Shown: piece after piece, positions 1 through 10,712 of the stretch
Numbering within the stretch: position 1 is the stretch's first letter
Layout of the letters: every line of letters starts with the position of its first letter
Assembly: GCF_000003855.2 (NCBI RefSeq)
Contig: NW_003101682.1
Location: 807,178 to 871,177, forward strand
DNA length: 64,000 nucleotides
Direction: 5' to 3'
Source of the DNA: Blastomyces gilchristii SLH14081
Lineage: Eukaryota > Ascomycota > Eurotiomycetes > Onygenales > Ajellomycetaceae
Made by a program: the position numbers and the translations under genes
The notes under the pieces: model-generated
What the model saw: only the letters and a program-made list of their open reading frames with translations
Database searches by the model: none
What the model was told of the DNA's origin: nothing

Positions 1-624
1 ATCTGAGATATTATTGTGAAAATAAGCTGTTTACACACTGTGTTCTGCTTTCTGCATTTCTCTGTGTCTCTCTCTCTCTTTCTGAGAAGCCTTGTGTGTG
101 TTGTAATTATGTGTACAACTCTAAGATCAGTGAGTCTTTATTTAATAACTGTTCTTATCTTTGATTTTGTGATTTTTATATACTAATAATGATTCTTAGT
201 TGCTTCAGTGTCAGAGATCATTCTAATTAAAGATGATAATACTGCTGAGACTACTCTCTCTCACTCTCAAGCTTCTCTTATTACTTTCTCTTTCTTCTCT
301 GCAGAGAAGATTGTGTGCATATCAGATTGTAAGTATTCAGTCTCAGATGACTCTCATCATTATTTATTTGATTCTATATCTTCTTCTTCTTTTATTTCTT
401 TCATCTTCACTCTCTCTATTCTGACTTCTGATTCTGTGAGTTCTGCATTCTTCTTCAATTTTTCTATACATACATGTACACATTTCTATATTGACATTTC
501 AGTCAATCTTGTGATAAATGACATTAATATTGTACACAGAGCAGTAGAGAAATCAGAGATATATACAGTATTGTTACAAGAGCAGCTTACAGTTCTTGAA
601 TTTCTTACAGATCTTGAGTTTTAA
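1..624 (+). pseudogene. Opposite-strand accessory gene of family A, 3' part (copy 1)
   Basis: This is the 3' end of the spliced gene described in full at 39253-40998. The end of exon 3 is 1-144 and carries the second half of the Cys-rich segment (EKPCVCCNYVYNSKIS). Intron 3 is 145-199, with its 5' site mutated from GTAACT to ATAACT but with a CTAAT branch and TTAG end still visible. Exon 4 is 200-624 and is open to a TAA stop. Exon 4 is 425 nt here, exactly as in copies 2 and 3. The codon at 208 is GTG rather than ATG, consistent with an internal exon and not a start. The reading direction is opposite to the element's pol. Function unknown. Confidence 0.7.
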
Positions 625-1660
625 GATTTTCTTTGTTTTTGATGTTTTTCAGATGATGTGACATTGAAAATAGATTAATATATAATGTATGAAAATGAAT
701 GAGATATATATAATAATATTTGTCTTTTACAGCTGACTCTTACAGTTAATGATCAATTTATTATTTCTTTTCTTTTCTTACACTTTTTCTTTATCTGCTA
801 GCTACTACTCTTACATAATCTCTATATAGTACAGCATTCAGTAACTAGGTTTAACAGCTTTCATCTTTTATGATTCTGTCTCACATATTATACTGTCTCT
901 CTTTACTCACTCAGATTACTACAGTGAATAACTTATCAAAACTAATCTCATCTGATCTCTGAGTGTTCTCAGAAATTGAGATGACTTGATCTCATATATC
1001 TGTGAATGTTTCAGATGCTTCATTCTCTGTTATCTCTGTGATTAAACTGATATAAACAGTTGAATTCAACTCTGAATTTCTTTTTCTTCTGTAATCTGAT
1101 TTACATGCAAGTCTGCTGCTTTGAGACTGCTCTTTGCTATATTACACTCACTGTCTATAGCATGTTATTGTACAATCAGCTACAGTCTCATCACTTATTG
1201 AAGTGTGATATTTATCTGATTTCTTCATTTCTTCTCATTCTTTTCTTATAATTGTGAAAAGATTGAAATAAGTGAGATTATCTGATTCATAAGTGTCTAT
1301 GATTTCTCTTACTTTATAAGACTTTTCAATTATAAGTCTCTTCTTTTTCAACACTGAAAATAGTGCTGTGAATAATCATAATTCACTCAAATCTTGTATC
1401 TTTACTTTTATAAGTTATGAATCATTTATTAAGTTATATAAGACTCATCTCTCTGATTCTTTCAATGCATATGTTTTCAGAGAATGTGATTTGAGTATTT
1501 TATATAACTCAAATCATCTAGATTGAAACTTCTCAGAACTCTCATTATGTATAAGAACTCATATTCTTATCTTAAGACTTAATTTCTTAACTAGTGAGTC
1601 TTGTATTCTTTTTGATTGAATTGCTTAGTTCAGAAGTAACTTGTTAGCTTTTGCATGTGT
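625..1660. other. A1 region between accessory gene stop and integrase end
   Basis: The region between the stop of the plus-strand gene and the recognisable integrase C-terminal part on the minus strand. Roughly the right half (about 1060-1660) is the degenerate pol 3' end, homologous to A2 at 41440-42000. No separate gene is supported in the left half. The two genes face each other tail to tail across it. Confidence 0.5.
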
Positions 1661-2640
1661 ATGACTGATCTCTTTTAATCTTGATTCTGTGTCTGTGACT
1701 GTTGTGTCTGCAACTGCTACTACTGTGTCTGTAACTGCTGTTCTCTTTCTCATCTTTTCTGAAGCATTCTCTGAAATGCATGAGTGTAATTCATACAACA
1801 GATAGAATGATGAACACTTGAAGACTGCATGCTACTGAATTTATGTGACTAATAGTGCCTGACTAAGATATTCATTCTATAATCTTGTAGACTTACTTAT
1901 TAGATATTTTATCAGCATGTTACTCAAGATTCTATTCAAGTGTTTCACTTTTGTGTTTATCTGTGAGTGATATAATGTTGTTATATAATGTCTTGTCTGT
2001 AACTGACTTATAAAATGCCTTATCACTTCTTCTACAAGATTCACACTGTTATCAGTTAGAATCTCATGCAGTATTCTATAGTTGATATAGATCTCATTGT
2101 ATAGAAACTTCATTACTATCTTCTCTATCATCTCTGAAACTGCTTTTATAACTGGCCAGTCAGTAGTGTAATTAATAGCAGTGATTATTCATTGATTTTC
2201 ATTTAACATTTATAGCAGTATGTCTATGAGATTCATCTCTCATTATTTGAACAGTTGTATTGTATACTTTATCTGATACTGCACTTTCTTATATTTTAAT
2301 CCTTTCTTAGATTCTTTCACAACCTGACAATTCAGATACTTATAAGTGTATGTCTGAATATTCTCAGTCATGCTTGATCAGTATACTCTTAATTTAAGTA
2401 CATTCATAAGTTCAGAGCTTTCTAAGTGACTGAATTCCTTGTGTATGTGAGTCATCAAGTCACATCTAAATGAGTGTTCTAGATAGAGAGCTTCTGCATA
2501 TTCTAGATTGCAGTAAAGCATAACATCATTTTTCAATTTTCTCAGTTTGAAGTTTGAAAGCATCTGTTCTACTACTTTCATAAGACACTTATTATCTGAC
2601 ATCTTGTCATTCTTCAAGTGAGAGATTATAATATTCACTT
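1660..2640 (-). pseudogene. Ty3 integrase, A1
   Basis: Minus-strand integrase remnant. The H2C2 zinc-binding part is at 2638-2378, with the His pair visible in THIHKEFSHLE. The catalytic core is at about 2160-1877 and carries LTDNSVNLVEE, matching the second Asp region of DDE integrases. Its parallel in A2 (42000-43035) runs further through the Cys pair. Family knowledge: this enzyme inserts the cDNA into chromatin. Stops interrupt it, and the expected catalytic Glu near VKHLNRIL is replaced, probably by G-to-A change. A DTVTDT-like acidic repeat follows the core at about 1680-1745. Confidence 0.75.
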
Positions 2641-2659
2641 ATTCTGATTTCTTACACTC

Positions 2660-3975
2660 TCTCAGTATATTTAACATGAACTTCTCTTATACCTGATTCA
2701 TAGAACTCTCACTTATGAAATCAGGTCTGTGACAGATTGCATCAGATATCACAGCATTCAATTACTTTCAGTATTTGATATAAAATTATACACTTAGAAC
2801 TCTGAGATTCAACATACTAAGTGTTTGAAAGATTTTATCATCAATTGTAGATGAATAAAACTTTCATAATTCATGATCATCATTGTTATATGCCTGTTGT
2901 TGATATATCTATCTCATAACATCAGCACATGCTTGATTGCTAGTAATTCCTTTTCATACACTGAGTAATTGAGCTCAGCGCCTGATAGTTTTCTATTATT
3001 GTATATCACTGAGTGCAGCTTGCTGTTCTTACTCATCTGTAGAAGAACATCTCTGATAGCTCATTCAGATATGTTTATCTCAATGTAGAAAGATTTATCA
3101 CAATCTGATTAAATAAGCACTGAGAATGTTATTATACATTTTCTCAGTGTGAGAAAAGTCTCTTCACATGTGACATTTCAGATGATTGAATAAAACTTCT
3201 TCTTTCACAGATTTGCATCTGTTTCTCTTAAGAGATCTGAGAGTGATGTAGATATTTATGTGAAATTCTTGATAAATCTGCAGTAATATGAGATCAATTC
3301 AAGAAACTATTGTATATGATGTATGTTTCTCAGCTGCAGTTAATTCACTATAATATTCAATTTCTCTGAGATGAGATATATACAGTCATCACTCACTACA
3401 TGTTCTACAGACTTCAACTCTTTCATTTCAAACACACACTTTGTTGATTTGATATAGAGCTTATACTCTGTCAGAGTTGTAAGCACTTCATCAAGATGCT
3501 TCAGATATTAATTATATAAGTTTGAAAAGATTAAAATGTCATTGAGATATACAAGGCATGAGGTTTCATTCTGTTTATAAAGAATCATATTCATCATTGT
3601 TTAAAAGATGATAAGTGCATTTATCAGATTAAATGACATTGTCAGGAATTTAAACTTCTCTTATTATATATTAAACACAGTTTGTGAGACTGATAGTTCA
3701 TTTACACAGATCTGCCAGTATTCTAAGAGAAGATTGATCTTCAATAGATATTAGATGTTTTCAACTATATTTAACTGTTGTTGAATTCATGACAATGAAT
3801 ATTCATTCTTGATTATAAGCTTATTAAGTACTTGATAATTGATACACATTCATCACTTCTCATATGTCTTTTTCATGAATAGAACTGGAAAGTCTCACAT
3901 ATTTGATAAGAATTGTATGAGACTACATTCTAGAAGGTTTATAATCTGATACCTCTGTTCTTCAAGATGTGTTTG
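2660..3975 (-). pseudogene. Ty3 reverse transcriptase and RNase H, A1
   Basis: A minus-strand remnant of the polymerase. Reverse transcriptase covers about 3950-3260: the YLDD active-site box survives as YLND around 3540-3560, followed by a conserved tail corresponding to KCVFKMKELKF in A2 (43747-43935). RNase H and the connection to integrase follow to about 2660. Frames are broken many times by TGA, TAA and TAG. Assignment rests on the order of motifs and alignment by eye with the A2 copy. No intact protein is possible. Confidence 0.7.
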
Positions 3976-4471
3976 TGACAGAGAATACACATTCTGATTA
4001 ACTGATTTTGTATCTCTCATGTCAATCTCATGTATGAATCCTCATTTCAGCAGCAATTTCAGTGAAAGATCTGTTCAGAAGATCTTTTCATACTTCTTCA
4101 GAAGCTTCTTCATATGCTTATTCTTCTGTATATTCTTTATCTTGATTTTCTCTGCTTCTGAGTCTCATATAATATACAGAATGCTTTTGAATGAGGTCTT
4201 GTAAATCATTCTCTTTGCTTATTAATGTTTAAGCAGATTTAATTCTTCTATATCAGAGGCATGAAATGTCCTTCTTATATCAGTTAATAGAATTGTATGA
4301 ACTGTTTTCTTTCTATCAGTCAACTGTATATGACATATACATCATTGAATCTGTGAATTGAACCTTTGAAATCAATTAAGTCTGAGAATAAGGTTGTATT
4401 TCATGTTCTGCAGCTCTCATACTTAAATATAGCAAGATCATTCTCTGAAGTGCAAGGAAACTCTTACTCTT

Positions 4472-4823
4472 GCCCCCGGTGGCCGAATGTTAATGCGGCC
4501 ACCCGGTAGCGCCTTGGTGTGGGAAACCAAGGCGCGTGGGTTTGAAACCCGCAGGGGATACATTAAATCTGGAACTCAAGCACCTCAGGTTTCTAATAAA
4601 TACAGAGGTGTACAAATCACTTCAATGAATTGCTCTATGTTCCTGAGCTGGGAAGTTATTATTGCATGTATCTAATTGTCACTCCTTTGTATTTTCTGAT
4701 GTTCTTGTTATCTTGGCATGGTCTCAACACCTGTATTTCCTCCTGTATAACCAACACTTGACCTGTATTTAACATCACGCAAGGACTCATCATAAGCTCC
4801 GCTTGCATATGAGTATAATGGAA

Positions 4824-4863
<40 letters not shown>
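4472..4863 (+). mobile_element. SINE with tRNA-like head and (AAT)n tail
   Basis: A 392 bp insertion absent from the same site in A2 (44868-44885), which gives the empty allele. It is flanked by a 9 bp duplication, cttactctt, at 4463-4471 and 4864-4872. The head carries Pol III box A (tggccgaatgt, 4480-4490) and box B (ggtttgaaacc, 4539-4549). The body has no coding potential, and the tail is an (AAT)n run, 4825-4863. The last unique bases before the run match the 3' end of the LINE in this window at 16 of 17 positions, so the LINE is its likely mobiliser. It retains CpG and GG/CC and is clearly less mutated than its host, so it is younger. Confidence 0.9.
4480..4549 (+). promoter_or_regulatory. 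Internal Pol III promoter of the SINE (box A and box B)
   Basis: Box A is 4480-4490 and box B is 4539-4549. A D-arm-like stem (gccg/cggc) lies at 4482-4485 and 4495-4498, and a T-arm (gtggg/cccgc) around a seven-base loop at 4536-4552. The loop reads tttgaaa where ttcgaaa is expected, a CpG-to-TpG change. No normal anticodon arm can be drawn, so this is a tRNA-derived promoter and not a functional tRNA. Confidence 0.8.
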
Positions 4864-6897
4864 CTTACTCTTACAGATAATATCAAATATCAGTTATCAG
4901 ATAATCTTATACATCAGAGATTCTTTACTCAGCAGATCTCTTTCAGTCTTCAGATTATATAATTATTAATATATTATGTAGAAGCTTCTGTATTCACTAA
5001 CACTTTTACAGTTATCTCTTGATTCTTACTCAAGTGTCTCTTATACATTAACATTTCAAATCTCAAGGTATTGAGATAAGTATCTGCTTCATTCTCACCT
5101 GCATCTCAGTCAGAAGCCTGCTTTCTCTTAATATTTACAGAATTCAGAGAGTCTTCTAACACAGGCATCTCTTTCACTTTGAAGACTTTTTATAGAATAT
5201 TAGTGAGTATCTCTGAGCTCATTGATTCTGCTAGTTTTTTAACTTTCTTACTTCTCTTAATTATGCATGCTATGTACAATCTTTTGCATCATAATTTTAA
5301 CATCTGTAGTTAAAGTAAGCTTAATACTCATGATATCAAGATTTTCACTCAGAGAATCTCTTTTTCAGAGAATTCAGTGCTTTAGCAATGATATTCAGAT
5401 CTAGATTTATCATATCTGAGTGTATAACTTGTGTCATAGAAGTCTGATTACTTATTCTTCACTGAGACATACTCAATTACAGTATTTTCTATCACAATTG
5501 ACTTACTTATTTCTGTATAATAAGAATATTATATACTTCTTTCACTGTGTCTGATTATAAGATTAAGCATTTTCATTTCACTCTTAACTTGAGTGTAAGA
5601 TTATGAATGAAGATCTGTAGATAGAAAGATGTTAAAAGCTCTTCATTCAATGTAAGATAGTGTAAGCTGAAGTATATAAAGAATGATATAAGATTACTCA
5701 CTTATCTACACTCAGTGAAGTGTTTATAATACTTATCTTACATATTCACTTTCTCAAAGTTATGTAAGATTTATTTGAAAAACTCATTTCATGTATATAA
5801 GAATGAATATTGCTCTGAGTCTGTGAGATTCATCTTTTTATCAGTTATTTATAATAACTTCACTTTTTCATGTAGAAATGCAGTAGATTTTAAGACTTAT
5901 TAACATTCTGTTAACTATCTATCTGTGAGTTCATATTTAATCTGATAATATAATTACATCTGACTTAATCAGCTGATTGCAGTATTATTTTTTCAGTTAT
6001 CATTGAAGCTTGATGACTTCAGCAGATCTTCTGACTTAATATATTTCATGCTCAGATTCTCATTCTGCACAGTGATCTCTGATAATGTATATACTTCTGA
6101 AGAGATTGTGAATAATTATAATGAGATCTTCAGGTTCAGTGTAGTCACTTATCTGTATAAATATTTAATCTCTCACTGCAGATCTAAGATCTGGATTTCT
6201 CTATTCTTATTGATAATAGTGATTGTGTCAATGAAGCTCTTCATAGTAAATGCTTAATTCACAGTAAATGTCAATTATTATTTAACTTCTGTCTCAGTCT
6301 GTCATTGTGTATACAAGGCCTTGATCTCATTTAGAATCCTTGTATATATACAGAGCTTCAATTTCAGTTCAGTAATTTCAGCTGCTTTTCTTACTGTTTT
6401 AAGTAAATTCTCTGAGAGGTTCTGTATATCTTTCAGTTCAGATAGCAGAGAAGGATGTTATTTATATTAATTAGAGAAGATATTCATTTCAGTGATTTCT
6501 TATTGATTATATAATGTTTATTGTTATATCACTATATTATTATATTACTATATCATTATATAATTTCTGTTATCATTGTATGACTCTGATGATAATCACT
6601 TCTCTCTTTTATTCTTCTGAATGAAGAGCAGTCTTCTTTGAATCTGATTCACTGCTCTCATTTCTTTTCTCACATCTCATCTGTTCATATACATGGCATT
6701 TGCTTAAGTGTGGAGTTTTTCCTTAACAAGCAAAGCAGCATCAATTGAATACTCTTTCACTCACTGCTCTTTATATGCTATCTTTTAAGATGTTCTAGAA
6801 CCACACTGGCATGATAACTATAAATTGCTTTATAGATGGAATTATCACATTCTGAAGAAGTCTGTGCTTCTCACCAGCTTTTAGACATGCTACTAGA

Positions 6898-7064
6898 TGT
6901 TATTCAAAGGTTGCTTGAGCCAGTGTATGATTACAGGCGTACACCGGCTTCTTATATATTGTACACTAAATTAATTAGTGGCCGCTATGGCCCTTTTACA
7001 CTCGTAAGCAAGTTCGGAAGCGGCCGCGTTATTATCCGACAGTCATACGTTCTTCCGAACCACA
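6898..7064 (-). repeat. LTR of A1 (5' LTR in element sense)
   Basis: 167 bp, very similar to the LTRs at 38779-38945, 46905-47071 and 57676-57842. Ends TG...CA. It keeps several CpG and GGCC sites while the adjoining internal sequence has almost none. Confidence 0.9.
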
Positions 7065-7862
7065 ACTGTCTATCACTCTGAGACTGATAATACATCAGAA
7101 TAAATAATTCAGACTGTAAAGAATTATCTTTGTAAGTTGTGTAATCACTTATAAGATAATTGACATGACCTGCTTCTACACACAGAGATTACTATCAATG
7201 AACAAGATGCTGTTTCAATAGATATAAGCTTATTCTTTCTTATATATGATTATCATATAAAGATATTAAATCTTCTAGAGACTATACAGTTCACACTGAA
7301 TCTCTGCAGTCTGATTCAGATTACTGATAATATAGTAATAAAGCTCTGAGATGTCTGTGACTGAGCAGAGGTCTTCATAATAACTTTTAAATAAGACTAA
7401 GAAGATCAAGCTAATATCTGATGAGATTCTGCAGAGCAGTATAAAATAGAAGATCTTGTATAATTGAATCTCAAGAATATACAGACTACACACTCATTTC
7501 ATACATTGAACTATTATTATATGAAATACACAGTGATAGAGATTCTAGACAGTCATAACTACTGTCTTGATACTTTATCAGAGATTTATAATGTGTTTTA
7601 CATAAGCTTGCTCTGCTGTGCTGTCACTGATCTATTCTCTTCTCAACTGACTTCTGACTGACAACTGTCAGAAATCATAGAAGAAGATAATGAACTTGAA
7701 TAAGAGATAGAGAATATTCTTGATAAGAGACTCTGTGACTGCAGCTGATAATATCTTATAAAATAAGTCAGGTATAATTATCTGATATGAACTCTGAGTT
7801 TTTTATTATCTGAAACAGTAGCTCTTGACTGATGAAAACTGCTTCTGAAAAGAGAGAACTAA
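7065..7862 (+). pseudogene. Integrase C-terminal part and chromodomain, B0
   Basis: Homologous to B3 at 29085-29877. An open stretch at 7464-7661 encodes the end of integrase, with the recognisable box VIEILDSHNYCLDT followed by YNVFYISLL. In Ty3 elements this is the part after the core where a Pro-Phe block precedes a conserved HxVFHxSLL. A chromodomain-like segment follows at about 7680-7850 (EIENILDKR, then a YLIK-like strand), interrupted by TGA and TAA. Chromodomains in such integrases bind modified histone tails and steer insertion into heterochromatin. No function remains here. Confidence 0.75.
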
Positions 7863-8730
7863 TGTGACAAGCTGTGTCTGATCAATTATATAGACTATTC
7901 TGTTACACTTCACAGATTTCAATCACTTCATTCTTGAATGTGTACACTCTGATTCTCAGCCATTCTTGATTGCTGATTCTCAGCCGCTATGACCGATTCG
8001 CGGCCATTCTTGATCGCCGATCCTCGGCCGCTATGAACATGTATGGATTCTTCCGCCCCGAAGCTCCACTGCGTACATCATCACATATGTGTATAAATAT
8101 TCACTTTGATTGCTGATTCTCATACTTTCTCTTTCTTTCCCTTCTCTAATGTTTTTCTCTTTGTTATATAAGACCTATCAATATAATACCAATCTATTGA
8201 GCGTAGACTGGCCGCCGGGACCATGAATTTCATGTTTGATCTCATTTGATCTGGTCTCATACATTTCTTAGTGTGAATCCCACTGGGACTAGTCATTAAA
8301 AAAACATGCAAAGTGACTATATATGAGATCTTAAAATGAAATCATGACTTGAAAAAAATGAGAAAGTGGTCTTATTTAATCTCATTTAGTCTCATTCTTA
8401 GCATAAAGTTACTATTTTTAGACATTTTAAGGTTTTTTTTAGACTATTTTTAATTTTTTAAAAAGTAACACTTTTTGATAATGCTTAAATGAGATTTAAA
8501 GTCATTTAAAGCAATAAAAATAATTTAAACTGAGAAGTGAAAATCATGATCTCATTTGAAAAATGTGATAAGAGTAGACAGTAAGTCTCACTGAGACAGT
8601 ATGAGACTACTATCTAATGTTAAAACTGTGTAATGGGATCGGTTGAATTGATAATGAAACTATCAAAAAATCTGGTCCTGGTTTCAGACACGGTCACACG
8701 GTCAGTCTAATTGAGCGTAGGCCTCTTACA
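7863..8730 (+). repeat. 3' LTR of B0, split by M1
   Basis: Starts tgtgacaagctg (tgtggcgggctg in better copies) and ends cctcttaca. Excluding M1 and one copy of its duplication it is about 354 bp, longer than the 312-330 bp of other B LTRs. The difference is mostly a direct duplication of about 45 bp around 7955-8040. Confidence 0.85.
8204..8709 (+). mobile_element. M1, 506 bp hAT-like non-autonomous DNA transposon
   Basis: Ends in imperfect inverted repeats (tagactggccg and its partner cggtcagtcta) and is flanked by an 8 bp duplication, attgagcg, at 8196-8203 and 8710-8717. Two further copies of exactly 506 bp are at 51571-52076 and 60554-61059, each with its own 8 bp duplication. 8 bp duplications and short TIRs are the rule for hAT elements. 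No transposase is encoded. Of the three it has lost the most GG/CC/CG pairs. Confidence 0.9.
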
Positions 8731-8869
8731 GCTGAGCTTTTATCTCACTATAAGAAGAATGTGATAATAGATTTGATAGAAGAGTAGAAACTCTTCTGAG
8801 AATCAATCTATAAACTCTTTCATTATGAGATAGAGATCTTATAAGCTTATATAAAGAAGAATCTGAAGA

Positions 8870-10110
8870 ATGACTTTATCTGATCTTCACAGATCTCTGC
8901 AGAAGCCTCTGTAATATTTATGAAAAAGAAGAATAAAGATTTTATATTATATATGAACTACTGCAATCTGAACTTTAAGACTATAAAGAGTTACTACTCT
9001 CTATCTATAATTAAGAATGTAATCAACTGTCTTACAGAAGTTATTATATTCATATAATTGTCTATGATTAATATATATACACAGCTAGGAATACAGTCTG
9101 AGAATGAATGAAAAACTGTCTTTAAAATCATACAAAGATTATTTAAATATCTAGTAATATCTTTTAGTTTGACTAATACTCTCACAGTATTTTAGGCTTT
9201 CATTAATAAAATACTTTATATATATCTGAATATCTTTATAGTATTATATCTAAATAATGTGATAATGTACTCTGTGAAGAAGAAAGAATATACTGAGTAT
9301 ATATAAACTGTATTAAAGATCTTAGATAAGACAGAACTGTATATTACACTTATAAAGTATAACTTCAGTATGTGTTAGATTAATTTTCTAGAATATACAA
9401 TTACTACAGATGATATTCAGATGAAATCTTTATAAGTTAAGACTATTCTATTATAATCAGAGCTTACTAGTATTTATAAGATTCAGATCTTTCTGAGCTT
9501 TGTGAATTTCTATAGACAGTTTATCTTTGTATTTATAAGAATCTTCTTAACTCTTACAGACATACTGAAGAATGAAAATAAGAAGAAGTTATCTTATAAA
9601 TACAGAATAAAAAGATTATTGAGAAGAGAGAGCTGTGAGAACTTTCTTATCTTAGAAGCTTATAAGATTTTTATAAAATTGAAACAGATATTCACAGATA
9701 TAGTGATACTGTTTTATTTTAATATCTTACTCTCAATCAAATTAAAGAGAAATATCTTCTTTAAAATTTCAGAAATAGACTTATAACTACAGTTAAATAA
9801 GAACTGAGTTTCAGTGATCTTTTTCTTATGAAAGATATAACTTATAAAGATCAATTCTAATATTTATAATCAGAAGCTTCTCATGATAGTGAAATTCTTT
9901 CATTATTAATATTACTATTTCAAGAGCCTTATAACAGTAATTACTGTTAAAACTGATTATAATAACTTATAATAGTTTACTTTAATAAAGAAACTCTTGT
10001 AGTAGCAGATTCACTGAGCTCAGAGACTAAGTAAGTTCTGATTCAAGATAGAGTATACTAAGAGAACTAAGAACTCAGTGAATAGACTTTCTCACAGATC
10101 TGATTATATT
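8870..10110 (+). pseudogene. Ty3 reverse transcriptase and RNase H, family C
   Basis: Read across stops in one main frame, this shows Ty3 reverse transcriptase. There is an IFMKKKNKDF stretch followed by an LNFKTIKSYY-like block near 8925-8995. The former YLDD box is now VLYLNNVI at 9241-9264. A block RLFKYLVISFSLTN (about 9132-9175) corresponds to the usual LFEYLVMPFGLTNAP. The open piece at 9502-9786 begins VNFYRQFIFVFIRIF (usual NFYRRFI), which starts the connection to RNase H, and continues into the RNase H substrate-binding part. Stops are at Trp, Gln or Arg positions. Identification is by motif order; confidence is good for reverse transcriptase and lower for RNase H limits. Confidence 0.75.
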
Positions 10111-10712
10111 AAGAAAATTAGAATAACAGATACAGAGAGACTAGAGAAGACAGAAAAGCTTCACAGAATACTTAAAATGTATATTATAAAGAAATTAACT
10201 GAAGAGTCTCTCAATTCTCTATAAGAGAAGAGAGAAAAGAAAGGAAAGAAGTCTGTATAACTACTCTCTATAATACTGAGAGTCAACACTCTGAGAATCT
10301 CTGTAAGAATTCTTGAAGAGAATATCTATAATCTGAAGAGTTTACAGACTTTGAGAAGTATCATAGAAGATCTGATATAAGAGAAAATAAAGTATAAGTC
10401 TTTATAAGATCTTCTGTTTAGATTGTCAGAACTGCAACTGAAGAATGAATATACTCAGTATATTTAGAAACTGCTCACAGCAGAAATCAACTCTGCAGAA
10501 ATAAAGAATTAAAGAGACTTAAATAGTCTCTTAATAAAAAGAGAACTGAATTTATATATCTATAAATAAGTTTCTATATATAGAACTTATTAAAAGATAT
10601 CATAACTCTTCTCTAGTAGATTATTTTATAAATACTAGAACTTATAAGTTGTTTATAAGAAAATACTTCTAACTGAAGATATAAGAGCTTATGAAGAAGA
10701 TAGTGAATTACA
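10111..10712 (+). pseudogene. Probable integrase N-terminal region, family C
   Basis: By position this follows RNase H and should hold the linker and the zinc-binding start of integrase. I see charged, helix-like stretches, but no HHCC set that I would defend. The right-hand continuation of C (33890) begins with the end of integrase, so the integrase core itself is missing or was lost with the L1/B2 rearrangement. Confidence 0.35.

Larger units (their letters stand above)
3976..6897 (-). pseudogene. Gag and protease region, A1
   Basis: The upstream coding part of A1 on the minus strand. The protease end is recognisable by comparison with A2 (an LILELDWFQRF-like stretch near 44800), which corresponds to the LILG-x-DWL box that closes Ty3 proteases. 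The SINE at 4472-4863 splits this area. The gag part (about 5000-6830) is too mutated to show a zinc knuckle I can defend. Plus-strand open stretches such as 6003-6257 are antisense shadows: their only recurrence in A2 is as scattered fragments. Confidence 0.5.
1..7064 (-). mobile_element. Family A Ty3-type LTR retrotransposon, copy A1 (left end outside window)
   Basis: This copy reads on the minus strand: LTR at 6898-7064, then gag, protease, reverse transcriptase, RNase H and integrase leftwards to about 1.2 kb, followed by an opposite-strand gene (1-624). Layout and sequence match A2 at 38779-47071, which has both LTRs. It is inserted in the integrase region of B0: the sequence after 7064 continues a B-family integrase seen intact around 29085. 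A SINE sits inside at 4472-4863. All reading frames are broken by TGA, TAA and TAG at positions where Trp, Gln or Arg is expected. The left LTR lies before the window. Confidence 0.9.
7065..8730 (+). mobile_element. Family B Ty3 chromovirus, copy B0 (3' part)
   Basis: The integrase end, chromodomain and 3' LTR of a B element. The left part is cut by A1 and lies outside the window. After the LTR end (ttaca at 8726-8730) the sequence passes into family C, so B0 was inserted in C. Its LTR was later hit by M1. Confidence 0.85.
8731..10712 (+). mobile_element. Family C Ty3 chromovirus, left fragment
   Basis: Polymerase part of the oldest element, the common host of B0, B2/L1 and L4. It resumes at 33890. 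Almost no CpG or GG remains. Confidence 0.75.

Noticed and set aside
4472..4560. Functional tRNA gene
   Set aside because: No anticodon arm, a poor acceptor stem, and a SINE body with tail and target duplication attached.
4487..4675. Plus-strand open frame over the SINE head
   Set aside because: It overlaps the Pol III promoter and has no counterpart; the region is a non-coding SINE.
4659..4886. Minus-strand open frame with a poly-Leu run
   Set aside because: It is the complement of the (AAT)n tail of the SINE and crosses the insertion boundary.
6500..6570. ATTATAT-rich tandem stretch as an origin or centromere signal
   Set aside because: It is short, lies in the gag side of A1 and has a similar stretch in A2 near 46510-46560, so it belongs to the element.
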